In this document: in pieces, positions 34,415 to 44,919 of the stretch
Layout: each line of letters begins with the position of its first letter
Numbering within the stretch: position 1 is the stretch's first letter
Assembly (NCBI GenBank): GCA_036873135.1
Contig: JAPTYO010000007.1
Span: forward strand, 13,808,763-13,872,762
DNA from: Clarkia xantiana subsp. parviflora
Taxonomy: Eukaryota; Streptophyta; Magnoliopsida; Myrtales; Onagraceae
Direction of reading: 5' to 3'
DNA: 64,000 nucleotides
Made by a program: the position numbers and the translations under genes
Notes under the pieces: model-generated
The model's database searches: none
The model's input: the letters and a program-made list of their open reading frames with translations, nothing else
Told to the model about the DNA's origin: nothing

Positions 34415-34645
34415 TCAGAGTCCACGACCGGGACCAGATGGCTCCGACTCGACCTTCTTCTTCTTCGGGGATCGATCACGGGACTTTGAACGGGACCGCG
34501 ACCGACTCTTGGAACGGGAGCGGCACCTTCCCCTTCCGACGAACTCCTTCAGCTTCTCTATCTCCTTCTTCAGCTCCCGACAGTTATCTGTGTCGTGACC
34601 ATTGGCTCGATGGTACCGACAATAACGATCCGAGCGACCTCCCAA
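34415..34645 (-). pseudogene. Zinc-knuckle tail of gag, element A, in a different frame
   Basis: Open for 76 codons and containing the knuckle-like CRYHRANGHDTDNC followed by an Arg/Ser-rich tail. It is out of frame with both the gag frame upstream and the protease frame downstream, which themselves share one frame. At least two indels therefore separate these parts. The usual stretch between knuckle and protease also looks short. Confidence 0.7.
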
Positions 34646-34712
34646 GAATTCTCCTTCCTTCCTCGGGGGTATCGGGCAAGACCCTGCCGATCCATCACAG
34701 CTAGCACGGAGG

Positions 34713-36056
34713 TCATCGAGCTGTTGATGGGGACACTACGACCTTCGCGGTTATCCTTCTCTCGGGGCGACCACGGTTCCTACTCCCCTCCGACTTGTCG
34801 CTCCCTTTGCGATCATCCGACAACTTGGACGATGACTTTCCTCTTCCCGATTTCGGAGGATCAAGCTCTCCGGCAGCAATCTTCGACTCCTGGACGTCGA
34901 TTTGTTGTTTCACCCTCGCTTGCAGGGCTTCCATACTCCACACAGCCTTCGCGGCTACACTGTGCATCAGATCAGACCCATATGGAGCGGACAGGTTCCG
35001 AAGGAAAGTGCGGATGGTCTCTCCCTCCGATATCTCCTCATCAATCTCTGCGGCACTCGCAGTGAACCGTTGGTAATAGTATGCCAATGATTCATCGGGT
35101 CTCTGCACCACCTGGGTCAGGGACCTTACACTCTTCAGGAGACGCTTCCGACCTTGATATTGCTTGATAAACCGATCGTGCATGTCCGCCCAGCACGTAA
35201 TGCATCCTGGTGGGAGGCTGAAAAACCAAGTCATGGCCCTTTCTCCCAGAGTGATCGGGAACAGCGAACACACGAGGTCGTCGTTCGAGGTTCTACCCAT
35301 GCATGCCTGGACATGTCTCTGAACATGGCGGACCGGGTCTCCTTCACCATCGTACTCCTTGATGGTCGGGATGCCTAGCCCTGGCGGGGCGACAGTATCC
35401 AACAGCCGCGGAATGAAAGGATGACTGGATCGATCCCTCAGCTCCGATGTCATCTGCTTCTGGTCACCCATGCAGATGCTGACGACCTTCACCACCTGAT
35501 CGGGGGTGATGGGGCCATTCAGGGGAATGGTCCTGTTTTGCACTGGTCCTGGGCCTTCGACCACGAATTTCTCCAAGTGCGCGGGTTCCTTACCCCTGCT
35601 CCTGGGCGGAACCTCCTGAACCTCCTGTTCTTCTGGGACCACCCTCGGAGGGGGTGGTGGTAACTCTTCTCGCGGAGGCAACTCCTCTGTCCTCCTGGCA
35701 GCCTCTCTCTTGTCCAGCAAGGCCTCCATGGCAGCCAAGAACATGGGCATAGCATCTGCTACCGCATTGGCTAACTCCGAGTTCGAAGATGAGCCTTCTT
35801 CCCTTCGCGGGACTCCTTCTCCCCTACGCCCCACCGGGTTCGGGGGAGCTTCGTCCTCCTCCCTTCGCGGGATATCTTGCCTGTTCACCTCCGTGTCTCG
35901 GACTGAGACCTCATAACCATCACCATGCCCCCCTGTATGGGAAAGAGCGGGGTTCTCACCTTGTTCAGCAACACGTTCCGGCAACGGGGAATTCATAGTT
36001 CCTGCGGGAGGAGAACTGCCAGCCTGAACCTGCTTCTTCTTGCCACCACCGGCCAT
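34713..36056 (-). CDS. gag of element A (capsid part)
   Basis: 447 residues from ATG 36056, about 35 bp downstream of the PBS. An N-terminal low-complexity, charged third is followed by a Retrotrans_gag-type capsid core (PGLGIPTIKEYDGEGDPV, then CSLFPITLGERAMTWFFSL and PDESLAYYYQRF). The frame stops at 34713 before the zinc knuckle, which is found in another frame. It would package RNA in virus-like particles, but whether this truncated form works is not known. Confidence 0.85.
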   Translation of the reverse strand: MAGGGKKKQVQAGSSPPAGTMNSPLPERVAEQGENPALSHTGGHGDGYEVSVRDTEVNRQDIPRREEDEAPPNPVGRRGEGVPRREEGSSSNSELANAVADAMPMFLAAMEALLDKREAARRTEELPPREELPPPPPRVVPEEQEVQEVPPRSRGKEPAHLEKFVVEGPGPVQNRTIPLNGPITPDQVVKVVSICMGDQKQMTSELRDRSSHPFIPRLLDTVAPPGLGIPTIKEYDGEGDPVRHVQRHVQACMGRTSNDDLVCSLFPITLGERAMTWFFSLPPGCITCWADMHDRFIKQYQGRKRLLKSVRSLTQVVQRPDESLAYYYQRFTASAAEIDEEISEGETIRTFLRNLSAPYGSDLMHSVAAKAVWSMEALQARVKQQIDVQESKIAAGELDPPKSGRGKSSSKLSDDRKGSDKSEGSRNRGRPERRITAKVVVSPSTAR

Positions 36057-36091
36057 TGACCTGGTAGAAACTATCTTGACTTTTCGTAAGT

Positions 36092-36108
36092 TCCCACAGA
36101 CGGCGCCA
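36092..36108 (-). other. Primer-binding site of element A
   Basis: TGGCGCCGTCTGTGGGA on the minus strand, one base after the LTR end. The first nine bases fit the complement of a plant tRNA-Asp 3' end, as far as I recall. Element B has the same start. Confidence 0.75.
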
Positions 36109-36109
36109 A

Positions 36110-36157
36110 TGTTGGATCACGGTCGAAGCTCCGTTACGTCCTTGACGGAATGCTCTG
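36110..36157 (-). repeat. 5' LTR of element A, small piece left of element B
   Basis: 48 bp matching 28657-28704 with one difference. It ends in CTCTG (36153-36157), the target duplication made by element B. Confidence 0.92.
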
Positions 36158-36316
36158 TGATGGATATACGCCCAATTTGAACCCGTTGACTTCCGAACCG
36201 TTGTATTTTTATCGTCCCATTTATGATTGCAAATCGAAACTTCAATACCGGACACTTCGCGAGAACATCAACGGCTCGGACGGGGCCGAAGCGCCCGTCC
36301 AACAAGAGGCGAACTC

Positions 36317-36600
36317 ACCTAGGTGAGGTTGGGTGGCCACACCCGACCTCCCCTAGGGGAGATCGGGTCAGCCGACCCGATCTCCCCTAGGGGAGATCGG
36401 GTTGGCCAACCCGATCTCTCCTAGGAGAGATCGGGTCAGCCAACCCGATCTCTCCTAGGAGAGATCGGGTTGGCCAACCCGATCTCTCCTAGGAGAGATC
36501 GGGTCGGCCAACCCGATCCCTCTTAGGAGGGATGGGGTTGGCCAACCCCACCCTCCCTAGGAGGGGTTGGGTGTCCTCACCCAACCCCTACCCTTGGGGG
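36317..36600. repeat. Palindrome array in the U3 part of element B LTR
   Basis: Alternating perfect or near-perfect palindromes of 22 bp (core GGGTTGGCCAACCC inside GATC ends) and 12 bp (TCTCCTAGGAGA) form a 34 bp period repeated about five times, with diverged flanking units. The same array is at 45079-45362. Either strand could form stacked hairpins. Confidence 0.95.
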
Positions 36601-36767
36601 TCGGATTCCTCCCCCCCAAGGGTCCCGACACCATCCTCAGACGCCCATGCTCGGTCCACTCCGCCTACCTCCTCCGAATCCTAAAGTCTTAATTATATGC
36701 TTAAAGGTTAATTAATTGTGTTTAGAGGTTAACGATGTCATTAAGCCACCTTAATGACACCGTTGCC

Positions 36768-36775
36768 TATAAATA
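36768..36775 (+). promoter_or_regulatory. TATA box of element B 5' LTR
   Basis: TATAAATA within GCCTATAAATACCCC, the only strong TATA box in the LTR. It lies 170 bp after the palindrome array. The matching copy in the 3' LTR is at 45530-45537. Transcription would start about 30 bp downstream. Confidence 0.6.
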
Positions 36776-37011
36776 CCCCACCTTCACAACTCATTTGATC
36801 ATCTTGGCAAGTTGCACAATTTTGCTCTGACATCTCTCTAGCTTTATCTCTCTAAAACCGTACTGACTTAGGCATCGGAGAGGGTTCATCAGGCACCACC
36901 CCCCCCTCTGTGCCTGGTATTGCCCCTCTTGCAGGGTGGCAAGGAGAAGAGAACCAAGGAAGCAGAAGAGCATAGAGCAGTAGGACAAGCCCCAGGGGTA
37001 AGAAGTACAAG

Positions 37012-37132
37012 CCCCAGGAGGTCAGAAGGAGAGAAGGAAAGGAGGTCAGAAGGAGAGAAGGAAAGGAGGTCAGAAGGAGAGAAGGAAAGGAGGTCAGAAG
37101 GAGAGAAGGAAAGGAGGTCAGAGGGAGAGAAG
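37012..37132 (+). repeat. Purine-rich 24 bp tandem array in the LTR leader of element B
   Basis: Five units of GGTCAGAAGGAGAGAAGGAA-type sequence downstream of the TATA box, so it should lie in the transcribed leader. The second copy is at about 45774-45894. The array keeps an eight-residue period in one frame, but no real gene is indicated. Confidence 0.9.
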
Positions 37133-37283
37133 AGAAGGACACATATCAGAACGACTACCCCAAGGGAGTATAAGAGCACGGATCAGAACGACTAGTCCTA
37201 GGAGCACTGAACCCGACATTTCATTAGTGGGAGATAAATTCTAGATTGACGACCCGTTGACCTAGACTTTATAACCTAACACT

Positions 37284-37300
37284 TGGCGCCGTCTGTAGGC
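37284..37300 (+). other. Primer-binding site of element B
   Basis: TGGCGCCGTCTGTAGGC directly after the 5' LTR. It shares its first 13 bases with the PBS of element A. Confidence 0.75.
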
Positions 37301-37332
37301 TTCGAACAGAAAGCCTGGCTATTACACGAGCT

Positions 37333-38079
37333 ATGACGAACAGCAGGGTGTCCAGGCCCCAACACCCACCCGAGGGCAATGGGCGGAGAAGAGAACCCAT
37401 ACCCCCAGGGAGGCGGCCTAACCCTGGGAAGCAGCCAATGCATCCAGAGCCCCAAGAAATACCACAACCTCCTCAGCAACAGAACAACCAGGAGGGAGGA
37501 CCTTCACGCCCAGCTGGGGCTGAGTCCTCCACAGCCTCCACCCCCGGGCAAGAAGGCCACAGAGAGAAAGAGAACAACAGGGAGTGCCTTCCCACAACAC
37601 GGCACCCCCTGAGGGATACTATTATGAAGAGCAACCCCAAAGGTACCCGTACGGGATGCCGGCACAGAGAGAGGGCAACCGCGCCCACACAGCGTATACA
37701 AGGCCGGCATACACTCAAGGAACTTACACTGAAACTCATGAAGAGGAGCAAATTCCAACGTAAGAACGCCACTTGCACCCTGGAACAGGGCAACGAGGAG
37801 AACATAGGAGAGACAACCAAAGGCCACCCCCAGGGGGAAGGCAGCAATCTGTGCCTCCAAGGCAGCAACAGGCACAGCAGGATGCCAGGGCATACACCCC
37901 TCTGGGGGCAGATAGACAGGCAAGACCTCCAAGGAGGCATGGATTCAACCAAGTACCCCAATAGGGACATACACCGCATTAAGGGAGGACATACATGCCA
38001 GACCAACAAGGATATAGGAGTTCCAACATCCACCCTGGCAATGTACACATACAGTCCGTATCACCACAGACATGCCTAA
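37333..38079 (+). pseudogene. gag-position ORF of element B, degenerate
   Basis: An open frame of 248 codons starts 49 bp after the PBS, where gag should begin. It is rich in Pro, Gln, Arg and Gly with no capsid core that I can recognise. A parallel frame from about 37600 (PEGYYYEEQPQRYPYGMP) looks equally protein-like, which suggests indels. Function is unlikely. Confidence 0.4.
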
Positions 38080-39175
38080 AGGACATACCAAGGAAAGCTC
38101 AAAGGGAGGGACATAGTCCCAACAACACAATAAAGCAACCACCTACCCATGATACAGCACGACAGGTCCAAACCCCTTGTGCATGACAACCCTTGGCACA
38201 CGTCCTCCTAGGACAGAGGAGGAGTTGAAAAGACAAGGATTTGAACAGGGAACTAATAGAGTACCACACCACGTCAGCACATAGCTACTACAATGGGAAG
38301 TCTCATGGAGAGACATAGTAGAGTGAGACCGCACATAGCATACATGAAGGATACACCTCCACCTAGTCCGCCTTGCAAGGATGCGACCTCATATTCCTCA
38401 AGTGGAAGGAATACACACAGACTAATGGAGGAAGACAGTTACATTACCAAGGAAACAGGGGATATCAACACCCCCACTCCCATATCCTTCCCATATCCTC
38501 TTATTTAATTTAACTGCATAACAAGTCAACTCCCTAAAAGGGGTAGATTTTGATACTTGATATCAACATGTTTTCCAAGAATGACCATACCGGACGCCTC
38601 CGGGCTCCGTGATATATATGTACACAGGTGAACCACTAGAAGAATCAGTAAAAGGCCGTCGCCAATCAAGAGATACACAAGGAACAGATCTCTCAATCTC
38701 AAAGGGCACCTATAAGGTCAAGAATCTGGGAAAGATCACCAAGAGGGATGGTTCACTTCCAAAAATAAGTTGAGCACTCCCAACAACCTATAGAGGAACT
38801 ACCATGAAAGCCACAAAGGATTACCCCTACCATAACCTTCCACTAAGCATCCTAGGGCCAAGTCCATCGGGCATTGGTATGCAAGGGGGGCACCAGTTAC
38901 AACATGCCCTCCCCACAAACGCCCATTAGCACAAGAGGGGGTAGCCGCGAACACATCCCTCCAAAAATGGAGGAAACCATATCACATGGGTAACACCCAC
39001 CATCAGAGGCAAACACCTCCAGCGGATCTTTATGATTTCACAAAATAGCCAGGAGATACAATTACACTTAGAAAGCTCATCCCAGATAATGGAATACACC
39101 TCCATCAAAAACCCTCAAGGACACCAAGCCTAGCAAAGGAAGAACGGTGACACCATCATCAAGCTTTTAAAAAGG

Positions 39176-39355
39176 GATATGGAAAACATAGTATTTCCAC
39201 ACAATGATATGTTAGTCATAAGAGAGGGAATCACCAACTTTGACATGAAGAGAACCATAGTACATGAAGGGAGTCCGTCAGACATCTCCCATGACCAACC
39301 ATTGATGATACTAGAGAAGAGTCAGGCATACCTAATACCAAGGAACCCCTACTAG
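39176..39355 (+). pseudogene. Protease relic of element B
   Basis: In one frame the segment reads ENIVFPHNDMLVIREG then NFDMKRTIVHEGSPSDI, which lines up with the start of the element A protease (VESPHDDALVV...FEMKRILIDGGSSSDIL). The catalytic Asp is replaced by His, and the frame stops at 39355. It shows that B descends from a Tat-lineage element and that its pol is inactive. Confidence 0.75.
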
Positions 39356-41200
39356 TAAAGGTGGTCAGAACATCAACACACCCATTAGGGACACGGCACT
39401 GCAAATGAACCAGGAAAAGGATGGAACACATATCCTTACAAGTATCCTTACAAGTTTCCTTGCATTTATCCTTGTAAAAATTAACTCCGTAGAAAAGATG
39501 TCATCTGATAGATGACTATGTCTCTGTTCTCAAAATATGATCCTAACCCGGAGATCCTTGGACTCCGTACTATATATGTAATGAATAACATGTCCATCAG
39601 ATATAGGTACACGAAGATTCAAGACAGCGCCATAAGGATTAGGCGCATACCTCTACCAAGTACGACACATTGGAGTGTTCATAAACACTCCTTCGCCATC
39701 TCACAAGAAAGGAGGGCAACCAAGGATACAAGTCCTAACAAAACAAACATCGGTAGAAAATCCGGTCATTGAAGTCATGCACCAAGAGAGAAACTCTAAG
39801 GATGCAAGATTAGCAAAAGAGATAGTCCAACAACTAGAGTATGAAAAAGGAGATACATCTCCTACCAAGAGCCTTAGGGCAGGAAAATAGTTCTACAAGA
39901 TCAACCAAAGAAGAGCTCTAAAGCTTGGGGAGTAAGGTTTCAAGATCGACCCTCGCACTAGACACACTTCCCGATCAACCACCTTGTCTGCAAATGATAA
40001 GACATTTGACCCTGGCATCCCATCAAGAGGAGAACCCCGATAAAAGGGGCACTAGGAAAATATCCCGCCTCTAAGGCCATACGCCGAATACATGATGAAT
40101 GAAGGTTATGACAAAACAAAAAAGGAGGGACTTGTCAGCTCAACACACCTCAAACACGTATACGTACGCAATACAAATGCAGCCTCTAATGAAGTTATCC
40201 AACAAGGAATAGCCAATACGAGGGCAAACCCATGGAAAATCAGGGAACATAACCTGCAAACCTAGAGGAAGACATCCTTTTTAAGTTCAAGTCCTAATGC
40301 AAAGGAAGACTATAATCAACATTCAAGGTGGGAGGAGCATGACCAATGTGACACCCCCTAAAGGCATTGAAGAATACTCCAATGTGAAGGAAAAGGCAAG
40401 GCACTCTAAGTGCCACAACACTCCAAGAAGATACAGCCCGGTCAGACCCCCACACCCCCATGCACGAGCAAAGAGCATGGATCAGATTGAATAGTCTGAA
40501 ACACGCCTACGAGATTAACAACTCAAGACACCATTCTATGAGAGAGCTGTTCAACCTACACAAGGAAAGGGGGGAAAATTTCACAAGCACCCCTAGGATA
40601 CAGACACCGCCACATCCTAGTTATCAAGAGAATGAAATCCACCCCCACCCACCCAAAGCAAAAGCTCTTCCACCCAACTTCAAAAGACACATCCGACAAA
40701 GGCATCATTCAAACCATGCCTATAACTGAAACAAGCAAGCATGAGAAAGAGTAAATCCTACAAAGGACACTCATCGCATTCAAAGAAGCAGACAAGGGAG
40801 CCCCGAACATAAGGGGTACCCAACCAAGAAAATGAACGAGGGGCCTTCAACGGCCAAAAATGAAAGGCGGTGTGACCACCAAGCAACTTGGGGGGCACCA
40901 AACGAATAAGTGCTTGGTAGTCCACCTAAGTATAAAAGAAGAGATTAGAGGCAGAAGATCACAATAACATGCGATACCACTTCTCCTAGAAGAGGTCACA
41001 TAGAGGAAAGCATCCTCAACTCCCTATATGAACTCGTCCTAAGTTGGCAACACACAAACATCGCCCTCGAAAGGTGATCTCCCACATTGAAGAAAAAGCG
41101 TGGTAACAGGCAATATCGTAGAAGGAGAAGTCAAGTAAAGACTCGAAAAGCATACCAAAAATGCACCATACATGAGAAGGGACACAAGATAAGGTAATAT
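39356..41200. other. Interior of element B without recognisable coding
   Basis: Only short ORFs, none with a domain I can name. I searched by eye for RT (xxDD), RNase H and integrase motifs on the plus strand and found none. The base composition is A- and C-rich on the plus strand. Confidence 0.6.
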
Positions 41201-41204
41201 TATG

Positions 41205-41690
41205 AGCCCTCCGGGAGCCGATCCCGCGAACACATTCGACGCCCCCAAGAGCGTATCTTGAGAGTAGTTCTAAAACTACGAACCCTGTGCCCTCCGGGAG
41301 CCTATCCCGCGAACAGATTCGACGCCCCCAAGAGCGTATCTTGAGAGTAGTTTTTATACTACGACATTCGACGCCCCCAAGAGCGTATCTTGAGAGTAGT
41401 GTTCATACTACGACCTTCGACGCCCCCAAGAGCGTATCTTGAGAGTAGTTTATACACTACGACCTTCGACGCACCAAGAGCGTATCTTGAGAGTGGTTTC
41501 CAAAAACTACGAATTCGACGCCCCCAAGAGCGTATCTTGAGGTAGATTTGCAACCTACCAGATTCGACGCCCCCAAGAGCGTATCTTGAGGTAGAAAAAA
41601 CACTACCAGTTCGACGCCCCCAAGAGCGTATCTTGAGGTAGATTTCAAACTACCAGTTCGACGCCCACCAGGAGCGTATCTTTGGTCTAA
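41205..41690. repeat. Tandem array 1 in element B, about 49 bp units
   Basis: Nine copies of CGACGCCCCCAAGAGCGTAT start at about 41237, 41320, 41369, 41418, 41467, 41517, 41565, 41614 and 41658. They are joined by short variable segments ending in CTAC or TACCA. Confidence 0.9.
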
Positions 41691-41990
41691 CCTGAGCCCT
41701 CCGGGAGCCTATCCTGCGAAACGTTAAGTGCCGTCCGAGAGCCTGTCTCGTGAACAGTTTGACACCCGTCAAGAAGGTATCGGTGGACTAACCTGTGCCC
41801 TCCGGGAGCCTATCCTGTGAAACGTTAAGTGCCATCCGAGAGCCTGTCTCGTGAATAGTTTGACACCCGTCAAGAAGGTATCGGTGGACTAACCTGTGCC
41901 CTCCGGGAGCCTATCCTGTGAAACGTTAAGTGCCGTCCGAGAGCCTGTCTCGTGAACAGATTTCGACGCCCACCAAGAGCGTATCTTTGG
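41690..41990. repeat. Tandem array 2 in element B, about 110 bp units
   Basis: Three units, each made of GTGCCCTCCGGGAGCCTATC, a TGCCGTCCGAGAGCCTGTCT segment and an ACACCCGTCAAGAAGGTATC segment. The CTCCGGGAGC core is palindromic and also begins array 1, so the two arrays are related. Confidence 0.85.
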
Positions 41991-42040
41991 TCTAACAGTA
42001 CAACGTATACCGTGTAATGGGTATCAGAAGAGATCATCAC

Positions 42041-42112
42041 ACCATGCTTAGAAGGATACCATGCTTAGAAGGATACCATGCTTAGAAGGATACCATGCTC
42101 AGAAGGATACCA
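42041..42112. repeat. 17 bp tandem array in element B
   Basis: Four units of ACCATGCTTAGAAGGAT, the last with one change, followed by a partial unit. Confidence 0.9.
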
Positions 42113-42603
42113 TGAGAAAGAAATTTCTAAGTAAAGTAATGGGAAGAACACATAATGTTTTTTCTTGATGAGATAGCAGGTATGATGTAAAGGAAAGCAC
42201 AAAAGAAAGACAAAGAAAGGAAAACACACCAAGAGAAGAGTCCATGACCAAAGGATCATATACAGAAGCACAAGAGGTTATCATGAAAAATAACGAGTTA
42301 TCCTACCACCCATATCACAAGTCAAGAGAAGTATCTCAAAGGAACCCAACACCACCAAGAAGGATAGCAAAGACATGAAATCCGAAGGCATGTCGCCCTC
42401 GCGTGACCTATGCTCGTATCAGACTTGAACATCGTCAAGCACAACTCATGAAGGAGACATCTAAAGAGCATAAAGGATAGAACATCCGACAAGACGAGAC
42501 ATCGGGACCTAACCCAACAGACATAGCCCACACAAAAGGCAAATATAGCAATGAAGGCTCTCCAATGAGAAAGGAATACTAAAGCACAACCTCATACATC
42601 GTG

Positions 42604-42955
42604 ATATGGCTATCATGTCCACATACCTTGAAGTGGCTATCATGTCCACATACTTTGAAGTGGCTATCATGTCCACATACCTTGAGGTGGCTATCATGTC
42701 CACATACCTTGAAGTGGCTATCATGTCCACATACCTTGAAGTGGCTATCATGTCCACATACCTTGAAGTGGCTATCATGTCCACATACCTTGAAGTGGCT
42801 ATCATGTCCACATACCTTGAAGTGGCTATCATGTCCACATACCCTGAAGTGGCTATCATGTCCACACACTACAGAAGGGCTATCACTCCGACACATCACG
42901 AAGTGGCTATCACGTTCACATACCCCGAAGTGTTTATCACGGCAGCACATCATAA
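42604..42955. repeat. 27 bp tandem array in element B
   Basis: About ten units of GTGGCTATCATGTCCACATA + CCTTGAA (27 bp), then three diverged units to about 42955. The period is a multiple of three and stop-free in several frames, so four long overlapping ORFs arise on the two strands. I do not regard any as a gene. Confidence 0.93.
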
Positions 42956-43255
42956 AACATCTGTCAAAGACATGCATTGTAAAGACACCATCCCGACCAC
43001 GAACATCAAAAGGCTACGCCTAGCCTTAGGAGGAGGTTCAAGAAAAAGGAAAAACAACACCCTTCGTACGCTCATCAAAGGTAGGCACTTATATTTCAAC
43101 CCAATGGGTGATACCAGGAAGGAGACGTCCTCATTATGAAGACAACCTCCATATCTCACGAAATCAACCATGAAGCAAAGAATCACGACAAGCACTATTG
43201 AGGGCATATAACAAAACGATCCCCACAACGATCACAACTACGATACTAGTAGAGA

Positions 43256-43861
43256 CTAACTAAAGAGCAGTCTCCACCAAACTCCAAAGCAAGAATTCGC
43301 TATCTTAATCAGAGCCATGGCAAGAGAAAGGAACCTCAATGAAAGATGAAATAAACTTGAGGCTCGGCCCCTCGGCTGGGGGGCAGGGGATATAGAAGAG
43401 ACATCAAGACCTATGATCACCCCATCGCCAGCCACAGGTTGTTTCTTTTTGTCAAACAAAGGGGGTGCCTCTTCAACCACTACCTCCTTACCATGGGAGG
43501 GAGTCAGCAAGGGGGCACTTGAAGGAGAGCCTCTCGCGGTTTCTTTCTCCTCGGCAGCCGAGGGCCCGACCTCAGAGTCAGGTTTCCGCGCCTTGGATTT
43601 AGATTGACTTGAACTCTCACCCACCACAAGAACCATTCGGTCACCAAGAAAGAACGCTCTAACAACAAAAAGGAAGCAGCATGAGAACAATCATAAGTAT
43701 ATCACAAAGAAAAAAGAAGGGAAAAAGAACGTACTGGAAGCATTAGCAGTCACCCCTGACTTAGAAAATTTCTTGGTCTGATAAGCAGAACTAGAGGGTC
43801 CTTCCCTCTCATCTAATTCAACGGTCTCCCTGTCTGAAGAAGAAAGCTTCCCAAAAGTGAG
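43256..43861 (-). pseudogene. Antisense coding-like segment near the 3' LTR of element B
   Basis: On the minus strand 43636-43256 is open from ATG for 126 residues (MVLVVGESSSQSKSKARK..., Ser/Lys/Glu-rich). 43861-43735 upstream is open for LSSSDRETVELDEREGPSSS. A TTAG acceptor just before the first and a GT near the end of the second allow a small intron. Some Tat-lineage elements (for example Grande) carry an antisense ORF in this place. The product is not recognised. Confidence 0.4.
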
Positions 43862-44904
43862 TCATCTATACAAGCAACCAACACAAAGATCAACCCTTAC
43901 CCATGGAGGGGCGAGATACGCCTACTACGGGGGCAACCTTAACACCAAGGGAAGAGGGCGAACTTTTAGTTTCCCCAAATGGAGCAACGCTCCAGCACAT
44001 CCGAAGGAAGGGTCAACCCTTAACACATGTCAATAGACCCCTTCGCTCGCGGCGGTAAGAAGAAAGCTTGTAAGCTTTATCACCCTCACTTTTATGGGGA
44101 ACAAACTGCAGGGTAAAGGTCAAGAGCTATACACACGCTCCAACGAATGAAGGAAAAATGATACACATGCCGAAGGTCGAGGTTAATGGACATGCTCATG
44201 CTAGTACAAGGGAGGCGGAACATTATGTCCCATTGAGTGGCAGAGTCCCCACCCTCAGGTAAAGGAGAGGTCTATGCTCTCACCTTTGCATTTATGCTCA
44301 TATTCATGATAACATCTACGGGTACGTCAATGTCATCACTCATGCTTATACTCACAACCCATCCATACATACATACATACATATTCATGCATACATTCAT
44401 GACTACAATCGCAGCATGTCTCTACTCACTCCCATCCTTATGTTCCTACTTGCATGTATGCTAGTACACATCCTCATGTTCATGATATGTCCATGTTCAC
44501 TCCTAGTTAACATCCTATAGGCATATTTTCTAGTATCCCATACTTAGAAAAAATTTTGGGCCAAAATTAAATTTTTCTCCACTTAGGCAAATCACGACAT
44601 GAAATTGAAGCATGAATCACTTAGATGTATCAGTATTGCATTCCTATGCAAGCATGTATTTTTTGAGTATACGCCTGTAGCAAAGATAGATTTATTACTC
44701 CCACCTCAGACGGACGCGTGCTTAGGCACACGTTCGTGCTACTCTGACGTTTACAATTCCTCTATCTCATAAGGCAGGGGGCAGAGTCAGAGGCACGCAT
44801 CCATGGGTAAGCAGACATTCAGACAAAGAAGGTAAAATCCCGGTTTCAAATTGCGCGTGTCATACCATCCTAAAATAGAGTCAATCAAGGGTTAGGCCAT
44901 TGGT
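43862..44904. other. Element B interior before the polypurine tract
   Basis: No supported coding. A CATACATACATA microsatellite lies at about 44368-44385. The segment runs up to the G-rich tract. Confidence 0.5.
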
Positions 44905-44908
44905 TGAC

Positions 44909-44919
44909 TCGGGGGCATG
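44909..44919 (+). other. Polypurine-like tract of element B
   Basis: CTCGGGGGCA immediately before TGATGG of the 3' LTR. It is short for a polypurine tract but resembles the GGGGGCAAA tract of element A. Confidence 0.6.

Larger units (their letters stand above)
36158..37281 (+). repeat. 5' LTR of element B
   Basis: 1124 bp, by eye identical to 44920-46043. In order it holds a palindrome array (36317-36600), a TATA box (36768-36775) and a purine-rich 24 bp array (about 37015-37130). Confidence 0.95.

Noticed and set aside
36852..37195. ORFs in the element B LTR (also 45614-45957)
   Set aside because: They reflect the 24 bp array and occur identically in both LTRs. No coding support.
42604..42870. 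CRISPR-like regular repeats
   Set aside because: The units are contiguous with no unique spacers, and the DNA is plant nuclear. It is a minisatellite.
42509..43139. Four long overlapping ORFs on both strands
   Set aside because: They are produced by the 27 bp array, whose period is a multiple of three. The residues are pure repeat and no start, splice or domain evidence supports them.
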